The notes: generated from the sequence alone by a model not told the origin. Counted from the first letter of the stretch, positions 47,755-59,394 are shown. The stretch is 64,000 nucleotides of DNA from WHTK01 sp965197795 (GCA_965197795.1 OZ240228.1:2356001-2420000); one strand, 5' to 3'. Made by a program: numbers and translations.

Positions 47755-49206
47755 CTAGCGGCCTGCCTGGCGCCGGCGGGGTCGCTCACGCTGCTGTGAG
47801 ACCCCGCCGCTCCGACCCATCCTGGGCCGCTGGCGCAGGTCAACGCGGTAGGCCGGAGCCGTGATCGGCACCTCGGTGCAGACACCCGGATCGTTGAGCC
47901 GGGCGATGACGCGCTCTTCGATCACCCGGCCGATTGCGTCATCGGTTGCCGTGAAGACGGTCGGCAAACGCCCGGCGTAGCGATGGTTGATCAGCTGGAA
48001 CAGGCGGTCGCGCACCCAAAGAACGTCAGATTGCGCGCCGAGGTCATCCAGAATCAGAAGCGGCGCATTCTTCAGCTGGTTGAAGCCCTCCAGGAAGCCT
48101 GGACCCGTCTCGTCACTCATCAGGTGTCGCAGGTAGTCCAGCAGGTCCGCGACGAAGAAGAAGACGGGACGCTCGCCGCGGGCTCGGGCGCGGTTGGCGA
48201 TGGCGGCCGCCAGGTGCGTCTTGCCGCAGCCGTTCGGCCCGAAGATCAGCAGCCAGCCCTCGGGCGCCTCGGCGAAGTCCATCGCGGTGCGGTAAGCCGT
48301 CTCCAGGCTCCAGCGCTCGTCCGGGCTGAGGTGTGGTACGGCCGTATCAAATGTCTCAAACGTCATGCTGCGAATGCGGTCGAGGTCGAGCGAGTCCGGC
48401 AGATCGATAGCGATTGCGCGCGCCGCCGCTTCGACGTAGTAAACACGCGCGATCGCCGGGTCCGTCAGCCGCATACGCAGCCGTTCGTCGATGCGCTCGA
48501 TGCTGAGGTTCGTCGTCACCACGGTGGGAAGCTGGGCGTTGTAGCGGTGGTTGAGAATCTGGAATAGCTTCTCCTGAGCCCACGCTGTCGAGCTTTGAGT
48601 GCCGAGGTCGTCCAGGATCAGGACGGGCGCTACGCGTACTTGCTCCAGCAGCGCGTCGTAGCCCATCTCACTGTCGGGACGATACGAAGCGCGCAGGTGG
48701 TCGAGCAGGTCGGGCACGACGACGAACAGCGCCGGCTGGCCCTTCTCCAGACAACGGTTCGCGATCGCGGCGGCCACATGCGTCTTGCCCGCGCCGGAGG
48801 GCCCGTGCACCAGGAGCCAGCCGGCTGGCTCCTCCGCGAAGCCGCGCGCGTCCTGGACGAGGCCGCGGAACAGCTCGCGATCGCGCGGGTTGGTGCTGCG
48901 GCCGTGCTCCACCAGGTTTTCGAACTTGAGCCGCGTCAACGGCCCCAGGGATGAGTAACGCAGCAGCCGTTCGAGACGCGATTCGGCTGTCTCGGCCCGC
49001 ACACAGTCGCACGGCACCGCCTTGCCAAACTCCGGATCGTCCAGCGGGACGTCACGACGCAGAAAACCCGCTCCGTGACAGCTCGGACAAACGTCGCTTG
49101 CGTCCTCCTCGGGCGGGTTACTCCCCGCCGCTGAGGTCGCGATAGCGTCGGAGGAGCTGGGCTCGGGCGCTGTTACCCTCGCCAGGATCTCGTCCAGCCT
49201 TTTCAC
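47755..49206 (-). CDS. tandem AAA+ ATPase, DnaC/DnaI-like helicase loader
   Basis: A 483-residue protein with a duplicated IstB/DnaC-type AAA+ module. An N-terminal zinc ribbon (DVCPSCHGAGF...PCDC) precedes module 1 (Walker A LVHGPSGAGKTHVAAAIA, Walker B VLILDDLGTQSS, FQILNHRYNAQLPTVVTTN) and module 2 (IFGPNGCGKTHLAAAIA, LLILDDLGAQSD, FQLINHRYAGRLPTVFTAT). Helicase loaders usually have a single module of about 250-300 residues. It begins with GTG inside the 3' end of the DnaD-like gene and lies downstream of dnaB, which supports a role in loading DnaB. Confidence 0.82.
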   Translation of the reverse strand: MKRLDEILARVTAPEPSSSDAIATSAAGSNPPEEDASDVCPSCHGAGFLRRDVPLDDPEFGKAVPCDCVRAETAESRLERLLRYSSLGPLTRLKFENLVEHGRSTNPRDRELFRGLVQDARGFAEEPAGWLLVHGPSGAGKTHVAAAIANRCLEKGQPALFVVVPDLLDHLRASYRPDSEMGYDALLEQVRVAPVLILDDLGTQSSTAWAQEKLFQILNHRYNAQLPTVVTTNLSIERIDERLRMRLTDPAIARVYYVEAAARAIAIDLPDSLDLDRIRSMTFETFDTAVPHLSPDERWSLETAYRTAMDFAEAPEGWLLIFGPNGCGKTHLAAAIANRARARGERPVFFFVADLLDYLRHLMSDETGPGFLEGFNQLKNAPLLILDDLGAQSDVLWVRDRLFQLINHRYAGRLPTVFTATDDAIGRVIEERVIARLNDPGVCTEVPITAPAYRVDLRQRPRMGRSGGVSQQRERPRRRQAGR

Positions 49207-49852
49207 GCGTCCGTCCTTCCGTGGCCCATCGCTTCAAGATGGCTTCGATGTAGCGCCAGGAGCGTTTGTTGAGCAGCGCCGCCTCGCGCATCGCCTCGTC
49301 CAACCACTCGACCGGGTAAAGCTCCTCCGCCTCCTTCAGTTCCTCCGCAACCAGAGGTGAAATGGGCCCAATGTTCGCTTCGTACAGCTGAAAGACGCTG
49401 CCTTTGTGCAAGTCCGGCGCTTGCTGCCGTTGCGGCAAGACGCGTCCGAGGTCGAGGCGGCCATCGTTGATCTGCTCGACGGCGCGCCGGTCCGACGGCG
49501 TATTGAGAAAGAACAACGTCTCGTCTCTGCCCTCGTGTTCGAGCTCGAGGCGCAGCAGGCTGCCCCGCGTCACGGCGGCCTCGAGTCCCCTGCGTGCCCG
49601 TGGCGCCGCATCTTCGCCGTCACCCAGCGTGGCGTACAGCGGCGACTCCGCCTGCAGCTCGGCTTCGGTGACGAAACGCGGATAACCTTTGCGCCGGCCC
49701 AGCGCGTAGATCACGTACAGCGTCACGCGTAGCTCATCGGCGTCGTCGATCAGCGGCATCAGCTCGGAGAAAAACGCGCTCGGGATCGCAGTAGCGCGCG
49801 CGCCCGCGGCAAAGCCGGAGAACCGCCCGGTGGCCGCTGTACGCATGCTCAT
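49118..49852 (-). CDS. DnaD-domain primosomal protein
   Basis: A 244-residue protein. The N-terminal winged-helix-like half (IPSAFFSELMPLIDDADELRVTLYVIYALG) and the C-terminal DnaD/DnaB_2 domain (YEANIGPISPLVAEELKEAEELYP, MREAALLNKRSWRYIEAILKRWATEG) match Bacillus DnaD-type replication-restart/initiation proteins. It lies between dnaB and the loader gene, overlapping the latter by 89 bases. ATG at 49852 is preceded by GGGAGGG. Confidence 0.82.
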   Translation of the reverse strand: MSMRTAATGRFSGFAAGARATAIPSAFFSELMPLIDDADELRVTLYVIYALGRRKGYPRFVTEAELQAESPLYATLGDGEDAAPRARRGLEAAVTRGSLLRLELEHEGRDETLFFLNTPSDRRAVEQINDGRLDLGRVLPQRQQAPDLHKGSVFQLYEANIGPISPLVAEELKEAEELYPVEWLDEAMREAALLNKRSWRYIEAILKRWATEGRTREKAGRDPGEGNSARAQLLRRYRDLSGGE

Positions 49853-50015
49853 AAAAGGGCTGCCCTCCCGGTACTGCGAGCCGTGCACTGAGTTCCCCTC
49901 TCCGCCTTCGGAGAGGGGCTAGGGGTGACGTGCGACCGTGTCGCCACATCCAGACCGTCTCGGCCACACGCGGGATTGCCGCGTCGCGCCGCTCCTCGCC
50001 ATGTCCGCACGGCGT

Positions 50016-51389
50016 TCATCGCAGCGCTGGCTCCCCGGCCGGCAGGTCGAAGTCCTCGAACTTCGAGATCGTGTCGCGGAAGCGCACCTCGATGGCGCCC
50101 GTGGGGCCGTTGCGGTGCTTGGCGATGATGATCGTCGCCTTGCCGTACGGATACGGGTCGGCCTGGCGGTCCGGGTGCATCGCCTCCCAGTCGGAGCGGC
50201 TGACGTAGATATCCTCGCGATAGATGAAGAGGACGACGTCGGAGTCCTGCTCGATCGAACCGCTTTCCCTCAGGTCGCTCAGCATCGGGATGTGCGGCTG
50301 ACGCTGCTCCGGCGCACGCGATAGCTGCGATCCGGCGACGATCGGCACGTTGAGCTCTCGCGCCAGCTCCTTCAGCGAGCGCGTGATCGAGCTGATCTCC
50401 TGCACCCGGTTGTCGGTGCGGCTGCCGTGCACCAGCTGCAAGTAATCGACCACGATGAGGTCCAGCCCGTGGTCGCGCTGCAGCCGCATGACCTTAGCGC
50501 GCAGCTCGGGAACCTGCAGCGCTGCGCTGTCATCGATGTAGATGTCGGCGGCACTGAGGATGCCGTGCGCGTGCATGATGCGGCTCTCCTCGACCTCGCT
50601 GTGCAACCCGAGTCGCAGCCGCGCCGAGTCGACCCGCGACTCGGCTGCCAGCAGGCGCTGCGCCAGCTGCTCGCCCGCCATCTCCAGCGAGAAGACAGCG
50701 ACCTTGGCGCCCTGCCCGACCGCGGCGTTGCGCGCGAAGTTCAGCATCAGGCTCGTCTTGCCGACACCGGTCCGAGCCGCGACGATGATCAGGTCAGAGG
50801 GATTCAGCCCGCCCAGCATCTGGTCCAGCTGGCTCAGGCCGGTACGGACGTGCCCCGCGTACGGCACGCTGGTCTCCGCGTCTGCCGGGTCGAGGTAGGG
50901 GTCGAGGAACTCGCGGATGTGCACGAAGTCGCGCACCTTTTCGCCGGAGCGCAGCGCGTAGATCAGCGACTCCGCCTTGCTCAGCGCCGCGCCGAGGTCG
51001 GGGCCGCCCTGGTAGGAGATCTGCGCGATGTTGGTGGCCACGCTGAGCATCTGGCGGTACGTCGCGTCGCGCCTGACGATCTGAGCGTAGTTCTCTACGC
51101 CGATCGGCGTCGGCAGGTTGAGCACGAGCTCGCTGAGATAGGTCAGCCCGCCGACTTCCTCAAGTCGGCTGCGGCGGTCCAGCTCGTGTGCCACGGTGAC
51201 CTGGTTGATCGTCTCGTTGCGCTCCCACAGCGCCATGCAGGCGTCGTAGGTCCAGCCGTTGCTCTCGCGGAAGAAGTCCGAGCCGTGCAGGATCGGCGCG
51301 ACTTTGTAGATCGCCTCCTCATCCACCATGAGCGAGGCGACGACCGACTCTTCGGCCGGAATATCGTGCGGCGGTAACTGCTCGAACAT
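50016..51389 (-). CDS. dnaB: replicative DNA helicase
   Basis: A 457-residue hexameric helicase. The N-domain (IPAEESVVASLMVDEEAIYKV, DFFRESNGWTYDA) and RecA-like motor domain (LIIVAARTGVGKTSLMLNFARNAA, Walker A; LDLIVVDYLQLVHG, Walker B; SQLSRAPEQRQPHIPMLSDLRESGSIEQDSDVVLFIYRED) are complete, with no intein. It unwinds DNA at the fork. It lies between rplI and the DnaD-like gene on the same strand. Confidence 0.96.
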   Translation of the reverse strand: MFEQLPPHDIPAEESVVASLMVDEEAIYKVAPILHGSDFFRESNGWTYDACMALWERNETINQVTVAHELDRRSRLEEVGGLTYLSELVLNLPTPIGVENYAQIVRRDATYRQMLSVATNIAQISYQGGPDLGAALSKAESLIYALRSGEKVRDFVHIREFLDPYLDPADAETSVPYAGHVRTGLSQLDQMLGGLNPSDLIIVAARTGVGKTSLMLNFARNAAVGQGAKVAVFSLEMAGEQLAQRLLAAESRVDSARLRLGLHSEVEESRIMHAHGILSAADIYIDDSAALQVPELRAKVMRLQRDHGLDLIVVDYLQLVHGSRTDNRVQEISSITRSLKELARELNVPIVAGSQLSRAPEQRQPHIPMLSDLRESGSIEQDSDVVLFIYREDIYVSRSDWEAMHPDRQADPYPYGKATIIIAKHRNGPTGAIEVRFRDTISKFEDFDLPAGEPALR

Positions 51390-51716
51390 AGGGGGCGGGA
51401 TAACGCCCTGTGTCCTTTCGCTTGTCCTTGCGTGGCCGACAGCGGCGGCCCCTGATGCTTCCCTACGCTAAGTTTTCTTTACGCGCTGCTCCAATCGAAC
51501 TCAAATCGAGGCGCCTACGCCTGCCGGTCCGCCCGGCGGTCCAAGAGCCTGTCGGCGGACTGCCCCAGGAGCAGGCGGCCCAGCGTCCTGTGCCCCAGCG
51601 ATCCTGTGTGCTTGCGCCAGACGCCGCGCACGTCGTCGGCGCTCTGGGCTTACTTGAGCTCCTGCCCAGCCGCCTTTATCGTCGCCTCGTACTCTTCGTC
51701 CCGTCGCCATCGCTCG
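51390..51716 (-). other. 327-base gap between rplI and dnaB
   Basis: No complete gene is seen. Just after rplI one minus-strand frame reads WRRDEEYEATIKAAGQELK and stops; beyond it the same frame reads DDVRGVWRKHTGSLGHRTLG and ends near 51528. These may be remnants of a small gene or chance frames. No terminator was found, so read-through from rplI into dnaB is likely. Confidence 0.3.
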
Positions 51717-52262
51717 TTACGCCTCGTCCTCATCCGAGTCGTCTGCTTCCGGTTCGTCCTCGGCCTCCGGCTCGGTCGCTTTGGCGGGCGCCGCGACGGC
51801 CACCGGCTCCGGCTCGTTCTCGTTCTTCACCTCGATAGTCACCTGCGCCTTGACGTTGCGGGTCAGGCTGACCTCGATCTCGTATTGGCCGACATCGCGG
51901 ATCGGCCTGCTGAGGGTGACCTGGCGATGGCCCAGCTGCGTCCCGGCCCGTTCATTCACCGCCTCGGCGATGTCAGACGCCGTGACGGAGCCGAACAGCC
52001 TGCCCTCGTCGCCGGCCTTGACCGTGATCACGATCGCCGTACCGGTGACGGTGCCGGCGATCTGCTGCGCCGCAGCGTCCAGCTTCTCCTGCTCCACGGC
52101 GAGTTGCTTGGCCCGCTTCTCAGCCTGCTGCATCGAGGCCGTCGTCGCGGCAGCCGCGAGCTTGCGCGGCAGCAAGAAGTTGCGAGCGTATCCGTCGGCT
52201 ACGTTCTTGATTTCACCGGCCTGCGCCACCCCGTCCACGTCATCGAGAAAAACTACGCGCAT
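51717..52262 (-). CDS. rplI: 50S ribosomal protein L9
   Basis: A 181-residue L9 protein. MRVVFLDDVDGVAQAGEIKNVADGYARNFLLPRKLA is the N-terminal rRNA-binding domain with the connecting helix next, then the C-domain AIVITVKAGDEGRLFGSVTASDIAEAV and VTLSRPIRDVGQYEIEVSL. It is about 30 residues longer than usual because of an acidic, alanine/proline-rich tail (KATEPEAEDEPEADDSDEDEA). It heads the dnaB cluster, as rplI-dnaB does in many bacteria. Confidence 0.95.
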   Translation of the reverse strand: MRVVFLDDVDGVAQAGEIKNVADGYARNFLLPRKLAAAATTASMQQAEKRAKQLAVEQEKLDAAAQQIAGTVTGTAIVITVKAGDEGRLFGSVTASDIAEAVNERAGTQLGHRQVTLSRPIRDVGQYEIEVSLTRNVKAQVTIEVKNENEPEPVAVAAPAKATEPEAEDEPEADDSDEDEA

Positions 52263-52452
52263 CCTGTACTCCCTAAACGCTCACACTAATCCGACCCTCG
52301 CTGCCTGTCCTCCAGTGTGCTGGAGGACGACGGGTCAGGCAGCGGGAGTCGGATGGGGGATTCTGGGCTCCCAGCCCTCGCCAGATCAATGCCTTTTCGT
52401 TGCAGTCTCGGCCTAAAGTTATCCACATATCAAAGCGTCAGCTTTGGCGAAT

Positions 52453-52484
52453 ATTATAGAACACTTGTACGTTCTCTATGTCAA
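52453..52484 (-). promoter_or_regulatory. promoter of the rplI-dnaB cluster with inverted repeat
   Basis: On the minus strand TTGACA (52484-52479) and TATAAT (52458-52453) are 20 bases apart. The inverted repeat AGAAC-N8-GTTCT (52458-52475) lies between them. The AT-rich block stands out from its surroundings. It probably drives rplI and the replication genes, and the repeat could be a repressor operator. Confidence 0.5.
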
Positions 52485-52519
52485 CTCCCACCGCCGAAAC
52501 CGCGTTCATGATTCCTTCG

Positions 52520-54823
<2,304 letters not shown>

Positions 54824-54870
54824 GTCTTCAACCTCAGGGCCGTCGCCGCAATGGCGCTACTAGGCGTCCC

Positions 54871-54900
54871 TTTAGTGGGGTCCGGGGTACCCCGGCTTCA
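54871..54900. repeat. GGGGTCCGGGGTACCCC-type repeat, distant copy
   Basis: TTAGTGGGGTCCGGGGTACC plus CCGGCTT closely matches the 30075-30110 copy 24.8 kb away. It sits in the gap between purL and the epimerase gene, followed by a partial second unit (CGTCCCGGGTACGCC). Confidence 0.7.
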
Positions 54901-55004
54901 ATGATTCGGCGTCCCGGGTACGCCTTCATCTTAGGGGGCGAGGCGTTGGTGGCGCTAGGCGAAGCCGGTGCTGGACCAGGTTATGATCATGCGAGGTTCA
55001 TCTC

Positions 55005-55991
55005 ATGAAGGTTCTGGTCATAGGCGGTACTGGGCTTACCGGCCCCCACATTGTGCGCAGCCTGGTCGAGCTAGGGCACGACGTAACTGTTTTCCACCGT
55101 GGCTGGACCGCAGTGGAGCTACCGGCAGGTGTACACAGGATTCACGGCGACAAGGTCGACCTGGCATTACACCGCGACGACTTCAAGCGCCTCCGACCAG
55201 ATGTCGTGGTGCACATGGCCGCATTCACACGCGAGGACGCCCAATTGTTCGTGGGAACCTTTCGGGACATCACAGGTCGCTGCGCTGTCGTCAGCAGCGC
55301 TGATGTGTATCTAGCCTATGGGCGACTGCACGGTACCGAGCCGGGGCCAGCGGAGCCTCTGCCCCTGACCGAGGCCGCTCCACTGCGTACGAAGCTCGGT
55401 CCCGAAGGCGAGGCGTACAACAAAACCGCCGTTGAGGAAATCCTTCGCGATCAGTCGGAGCTGTCCTCGACCATCATCCGCTACCCCGCCGTCTGGGGCC
55501 CTGGTGACTTGCAGCGGCGCTTCTCCGACTACTTCCGCCGAATCGCGGACGGGAGGCAGGCTATCCTCATCAGCAATGGCGACGTGAGCTTCCGCTTCTC
55601 GCACGCCTACTGCGAAGACGCTGCGCACGCCGTGGTTCTCGCCGTCACCAACGAGACGGCAACGGGTCGCATCTACAACGTTGCGGAATATCCAACTCCA
55701 ACAGGTTTGGAGCGCCTGAAGACGATCGCAACGACCTTAGGATGGCAGGGCCGGTTCGTCGTAGTGCCCGGCGATCAGCTGCCCCAGAGCTTGCAACGGC
55801 CGCCTATCCATCTTGAGCAGCATCTCGTCATAGACAGCTCTCGCATTCGCACCGAACTTGGCTTCAATGAGATCGTGGCCGACGCCGAAGCGATTCGCCG
55901 CGCGTACTACTGGCAAATCGAGAACCCAGAGCCCGACGAACGGGCGACTGATTACGAAGCTGAAGACGTTTTGCTAAGGCGCTGGAGCTAG
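55005..55991 (+). CDS. NAD-dependent epimerase/dehydratase family protein
   Basis: A 328-residue short-chain-dehydrogenase-like protein. MKVLVIGGTGLTGPHIVRSL is the NAD(P)-binding G-x-x-G-x-x-G motif. VVSSADVYLAYG and AYNKTAVEEIL carry the Ser and the YxxxK-type (YNKTA) active-site residues. TIIRYPAVWGPGD is the substrate region. It probably acts on a nucleotide sugar or similar. Its GC content is slightly lower than that of its neighbours. Its stop overlaps that of the convergent recombinase gene (CTAG). Confidence 0.82.
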   Translation: MKVLVIGGTGLTGPHIVRSLVELGHDVTVFHRGWTAVELPAGVHRIHGDKVDLALHRDDFKRLRPDVVVHMAAFTREDAQLFVGTFRDITGRCAVVSSADVYLAYGRLHGTEPGPAEPLPLTEAAPLRTKLGPEGEAYNKTAVEEILRDQSELSSTIIRYPAVWGPGDLQRRFSDYFRRIADGRQAILISNGDVSFRFSHAYCEDAAHAVVLAVTNETATGRIYNVAEYPTPTGLERLKTIATTLGWQGRFVVVPGDQLPQSLQRPPIHLEQHLVIDSSRIRTELGFNEIVADAEAIRRAYYWQIENPEPDERATDYEAEDVLLRRWS

Positions 55992-56986
55992 CCGCCGCGC
56001 CCTCGCGCCCGCTTCGAGCGCTCCGCCTCGATACGCCCCAGCGCCTCGAACGCCTCTTCCATCGTCTCGCGTTTCTTGGCCTCGGAGACGTGGGTGTAGA
56101 TCTGGGTCGTGTTCGGGCTCTCGTGGCCCAGCAGCTCCTGCACCACGCGCAGGTCGGCGCCGCCGTCCAGCAGGTGCGTCGCGAAGCTGTGGCGCAGCAG
56201 GTGAGGGTGCACCGCCTCCGGCAAGCCCGCCTTCGTCGCGTACTTGCGCACGATCGTCTGGACGGATCGAACCGTGAGGCGGCCGCCGAATCGATTCAGG
56301 AATAGCGCCGTCTCCTTGGCCGCGACCAGCCCGGGGCGGCCGTCGTGCAGGTAACGAATCAGCGCCGTCGCCGCCGGCTCGCCGAATACGCCGATGCGCT
56401 CCTTCTTGCCCTTGCCTTGCACCCGAACGCTGAGGTCGCGCACGTCCAGCTCCGTGACGTCCAGCGACTCGACCTCGCTAACGCGCAGTCCCGCCGCGTA
56501 GAGCAACTCGAGCAGCGCGCGATCGCGCAGGCCGGCCGGCTCGCGACCGTCCGCCGCCGCGGTCATGCGGTCGATGTCTTCCGAGGTCAGGATGTCCGGC
56601 AGGCGCCGGGCCGGCTTGGGTCCGGTTACGCCGAAGAACGGATCGTTCGCCAGCTTGCCTTCCTGGCGCAGCCACTTGTAGAACGAGCGGATCGTGCTGA
56701 CCTTGCGACGCACGCTGGCGTTTGCGACACCAACGCCGAGGAGGACGGAGAGGTAGCGCCGCAGGTCGGTGCGCTGGACCTGCAGCGGGTCGACTTCCCA
56801 GCCGGCCAGCGCGTAGAGGAAATGCTCCAGGTCTGTGCGGTAGTTACGCAGCGTGTAAGCAGAAAGGTTGCGCGCCTTACCGCGCTCGTCCAGGTAGCTC
56901 TCCAGCAGCCGGGCCGTCCCCGCGCTGAGCCGCGGTTCGACGACCTCGGAGCCGTCTTTGGCGGGTTTGACGGCCCTTGCTGTCAC
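55988..56986 (-). CDS. xerC: tyrosine recombinase XerC/XerD-like
   Basis: A 332-residue tyrosine recombinase starting with GTG behind GGAGG. The N-terminal SAM-like core-binding domain (LLESYLDERGKARNLSAYTL, ASVRRKVSTIRSFYKWL) precedes the catalytic domain: LLYAAGLRVSEVESL (Arg), KGKKERIGVFGEPA (Lys), HPHLLRHSFATHLLDGG (His-x-x-Arg) and LGHESPNTTQIYTHV (His, Tyr). Its size and position after topA, in a topA-xer pair, fit chromosome-dimer resolution rather than a mobile-element integrase. XerC versus XerD cannot be decided. Confidence 0.88.
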   Translation of the reverse strand: MTARAVKPAKDGSEVVEPRLSAGTARLLESYLDERGKARNLSAYTLRNYRTDLEHFLYALAGWEVDPLQVQRTDLRRYLSVLLGVGVANASVRRKVSTIRSFYKWLRQEGKLANDPFFGVTGPKPARRLPDILTSEDIDRMTAAADGREPAGLRDRALLELLYAAGLRVSEVESLDVTELDVRDLSVRVQGKGKKERIGVFGEPAATALIRYLHDGRPGLVAAKETALFLNRFGGRLTVRSVQTIVRKYATKAGLPEAVHPHLLRHSFATHLLDGGADLRVVQELLGHESPNTTQIYTHVSEAKKRETMEEAFEALGRIEAERSKRARGRGG

Positions 56987-57000
56987 GATGGGCTGCCTCC

Positions 57001-59394
57001 TCAGGCGGCTCCCGCCGGCGCGCGCGGCGGCGATGAGTCGCGCTCGAGGGCCTCTGTCACGGGGCCCTTCCAGTCGCAGTTGGTGCACTTCGCGTTGCGT
57101 CCCCGGTCCGCGACGATGAGGCCCTTGCACTGCGGGCAGATCTGCGGCAACGGCCGCGACCAGCTCGTGAATTCGCAGCTCGGGTAGTTGGCGCAGCCGA
57201 AGAACGTGCGCTTCTTGCGCGTCACACGCTCGACGATCTCCCCGCCGTCTATGGGGCACGGCATGCCCAGCTTCTGCAGGATCGGCTTCGTGCCTTTACA
57301 GTCCGGGTACTTGGTACAGGCGAAGAAGGCGCCGAATCGGCCCCGCCTCGTCACCATGGCTGAACCGCAGATGTCACACGTCTCGTTGGTCGGCTCCGGC
57401 TCGGCAGCTTCTCCGTCCTGACGCGTGTAACGGCACTCCGGGAAGCCGGAGCAGGCGAAGAAAGCACCGAAGCGGCCGAAACGCCGGATCAGCGGCCGCT
57501 CGCACTCGGGGCAGAGCTCATCGGTCTCCTGAACCACCTTTGGGGCGTTCTCCGCCTCAACCAGCGCTTCTTTCAGCGGGTCGTAAAGCTCACGCACCGT
57601 GGGCTGCCATGGCCGTGCGCCCGTCGCGATCTCGTCCAGGTCCTCTTCCAGCTCAGCCGTGAAGCCGAGGTCGACGACGTTGGGGAACTGCTCGTACATG
57701 AAGTCGTTGACCACGAAGCCGAGCTCCGTCGGCCGCAGCTGACGTTGCTCTCGCTCGACGTAGCCCCGGCCCTGGATCGTCGACATGATCGGCGCGTAGG
57801 TACTGGGTCGCCCGATGCCGTTTTCCTCCAGCGCTTTGACCAGCGTGGCCTCGGTGTAGCGTGGCAGCGGCTCGGTGAAGTGCTGCTCCGGTTTGAGGTC
57901 GCGCAGCGCCAGCGCGTCGCCGGCGTCCATCGCCGGCAGCGGCGACGCGATCTGTTGCTCCGCTTCCTCCGACTTGTCATCGTCGCGGGCTTCCTCGTAG
58001 AGCTGACGATAGCCCGGGAACTTGACGGCAGATGCCGATGCGCGCAAGTGGTAGACGTCGCCATCCATCGCGCTGGCGTCGATATCGACCGAGATGCTGT
58101 CGAGTATGGCGTCCTCCATCTGACAGGCCACGGTGCGTTGCCAGATCAGGCCGTAGAGGCGTTTCTGGTCGTTGGTCAGGCCGGTAAGCTCGCGCGAGTT
58201 TGCCTCGCGCAGGGCCGACGTGGGGCGGATCGCCTCGTGCGCCTCCTGGGCGCCCTTGCGAGCGCGGTAGACCCGTGGCTGAGACGGCAGGTAGTCGGCG
58301 CCGAAGCGGTTGGCGATGAAGCCCCGCAGCTCGTCGACGGCGACCGCGGCTAGGTTCATCGAGTCCGTGCGCATGTAGGTGATCAGGCCGACCCGTCCGG
58401 CGCTCGCGATACCTTCGTAGAGCTGCTGCGCCACCGCCATCGTGCGCCGCGCCGTAAATCCGAAGCGCCGCGAGGCCTCCTGCTGCAGCGTGCTCGTCGT
58501 GAACGGCGGCGCCGGTCTGCGGTGTTGGTCGCGGCGGCGCACCGACTTGACGGCGAAGGCAGCGTTGCGCAACTGCCGGCTGACGGCCTGCGTCTCTTCC
58601 TCGCTGCCCAGCTCGAAGGTGCGCTGGCCGGCCTTGCCGCGCAGTCGAGCGCTGAACTCAGCCTGCTCCCGCGCCAGCTGAGCGTCGATTGTCCAGTACT
58701 CCTTGGAGACGAAATCGAGGATCTCACGCTCGCGATCGACGACCATCCTCAGCGCAACGGACTGTACCCGTCCCGCCGAGAGCCCGCGCCGCACCTTGCG
58801 CCAGAGCAGCGGGCTGATCTTGTAACCGACCAGCCGGTCCAGCACCCGGCGCGCCTGCTGCGCGTCTACCAGCGCCGAATCGATATCGCGCGGGTTGTCG
58901 AACGCCTCCTGGATCGCCTGCGGCGTGATCTCATGGAACACCACCCGGTGCAGCTGACGGCTCTGATCCTGATCGAGCTCGGCGGCCTGCACCAGGTGCC
59001 ACGAGATCGCCTCACCTTCGCGGTCCGGGTCCGTCGCCAGGTACACCGTCGAGGCGCGTGCCGCCGCGTCCTTGATCTTCTGCACGACGTCTTTCTTCTC
59101 GCGCGGCACGATGTAGTGGGGCTCGAACTCATTGTCGACGTCGACGCCGAGCTTCGACTTCGGCAGGTCGCGCACGTGACCGACGGACGCCGTAACCTCG
59201 TAGCCGGAGCCGAGGATGCCCGCCAGCGTCCGCGCCTTGGCCGGCGACTCGACGATCACGAGCTCACGGCTGCGTGAGCCGCGGCGCGTTGAAACGGCGG
59301 CGGCGGTCTTCACCGGCTTTTGGCTGCTTGTCTTGCGAGTTGTACGCTTGGTTGTTTTTTTAGTTGGCATACGCGGGGAGATGTCCTTAGTCAT
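57001..59394 (-). CDS. topA: DNA topoisomerase I
   Basis: A 797-residue type IA topoisomerase. A basic tail (KKTTKRTTRKTSSQK) precedes the TOPRIM domain (LVIVESPAKARTLAGIL, ATDPDREGEAISWHL) and the catalytic tyrosine in VGLITYMRTDSMN. The C-terminus has four zinc-ribbon units: CPEC...CSGFPEC, CDIC...CTKYPDC, a degenerate third (CPID...CANYPSC, missing one Cys) and CPQC...CTNC. The ATG overlaps the end of dprA by 8 bases. It relaxes negative supercoils. Confidence 0.96.
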   Translation of the reverse strand: MTKDISPRMPTKKTTKRTTRKTSSQKPVKTAAAVSTRRGSRSRELVIVESPAKARTLAGILGSGYEVTASVGHVRDLPKSKLGVDVDNEFEPHYIVPREKKDVVQKIKDAAARASTVYLATDPDREGEAISWHLVQAAELDQDQSRQLHRVVFHEITPQAIQEAFDNPRDIDSALVDAQQARRVLDRLVGYKISPLLWRKVRRGLSAGRVQSVALRMVVDREREILDFVSKEYWTIDAQLAREQAEFSARLRGKAGQRTFELGSEEETQAVSRQLRNAAFAVKSVRRRDQHRRPAPPFTTSTLQQEASRRFGFTARRTMAVAQQLYEGIASAGRVGLITYMRTDSMNLAAVAVDELRGFIANRFGADYLPSQPRVYRARKGAQEAHEAIRPTSALREANSRELTGLTNDQKRLYGLIWQRTVACQMEDAILDSISVDIDASAMDGDVYHLRASASAVKFPGYRQLYEEARDDDKSEEAEQQIASPLPAMDAGDALALRDLKPEQHFTEPLPRYTEATLVKALEENGIGRPSTYAPIMSTIQGRGYVEREQRQLRPTELGFVVNDFMYEQFPNVVDLGFTAELEEDLDEIATGARPWQPTVRELYDPLKEALVEAENAPKVVQETDELCPECERPLIRRFGRFGAFFACSGFPECRYTRQDGEAAEPEPTNETCDICGSAMVTRRGRFGAFFACTKYPDCKGTKPILQKLGMPCPIDGGEIVERVTRKKRTFFGCANYPSCEFTSWSRPLPQICPQCKGLIVADRGRNAKCTNCDWKGPVTEALERDSSPPRAPAGAA

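Noticed and set aside
52458..52475. LexA box at AGAAC-N8-GTTCT
   Set aside because: Known LexA boxes of the GAAC type have a 4-base centre; the 8-base spacing does not fit, so no regulator name is given.
56987..57259. 90-residue N-terminal extension of the recombinase frame
   Set aside because: It overlaps the zinc-ribbon end of topA in another frame; the GTG at 56986 has GGAGG and fits the usual Xer length.
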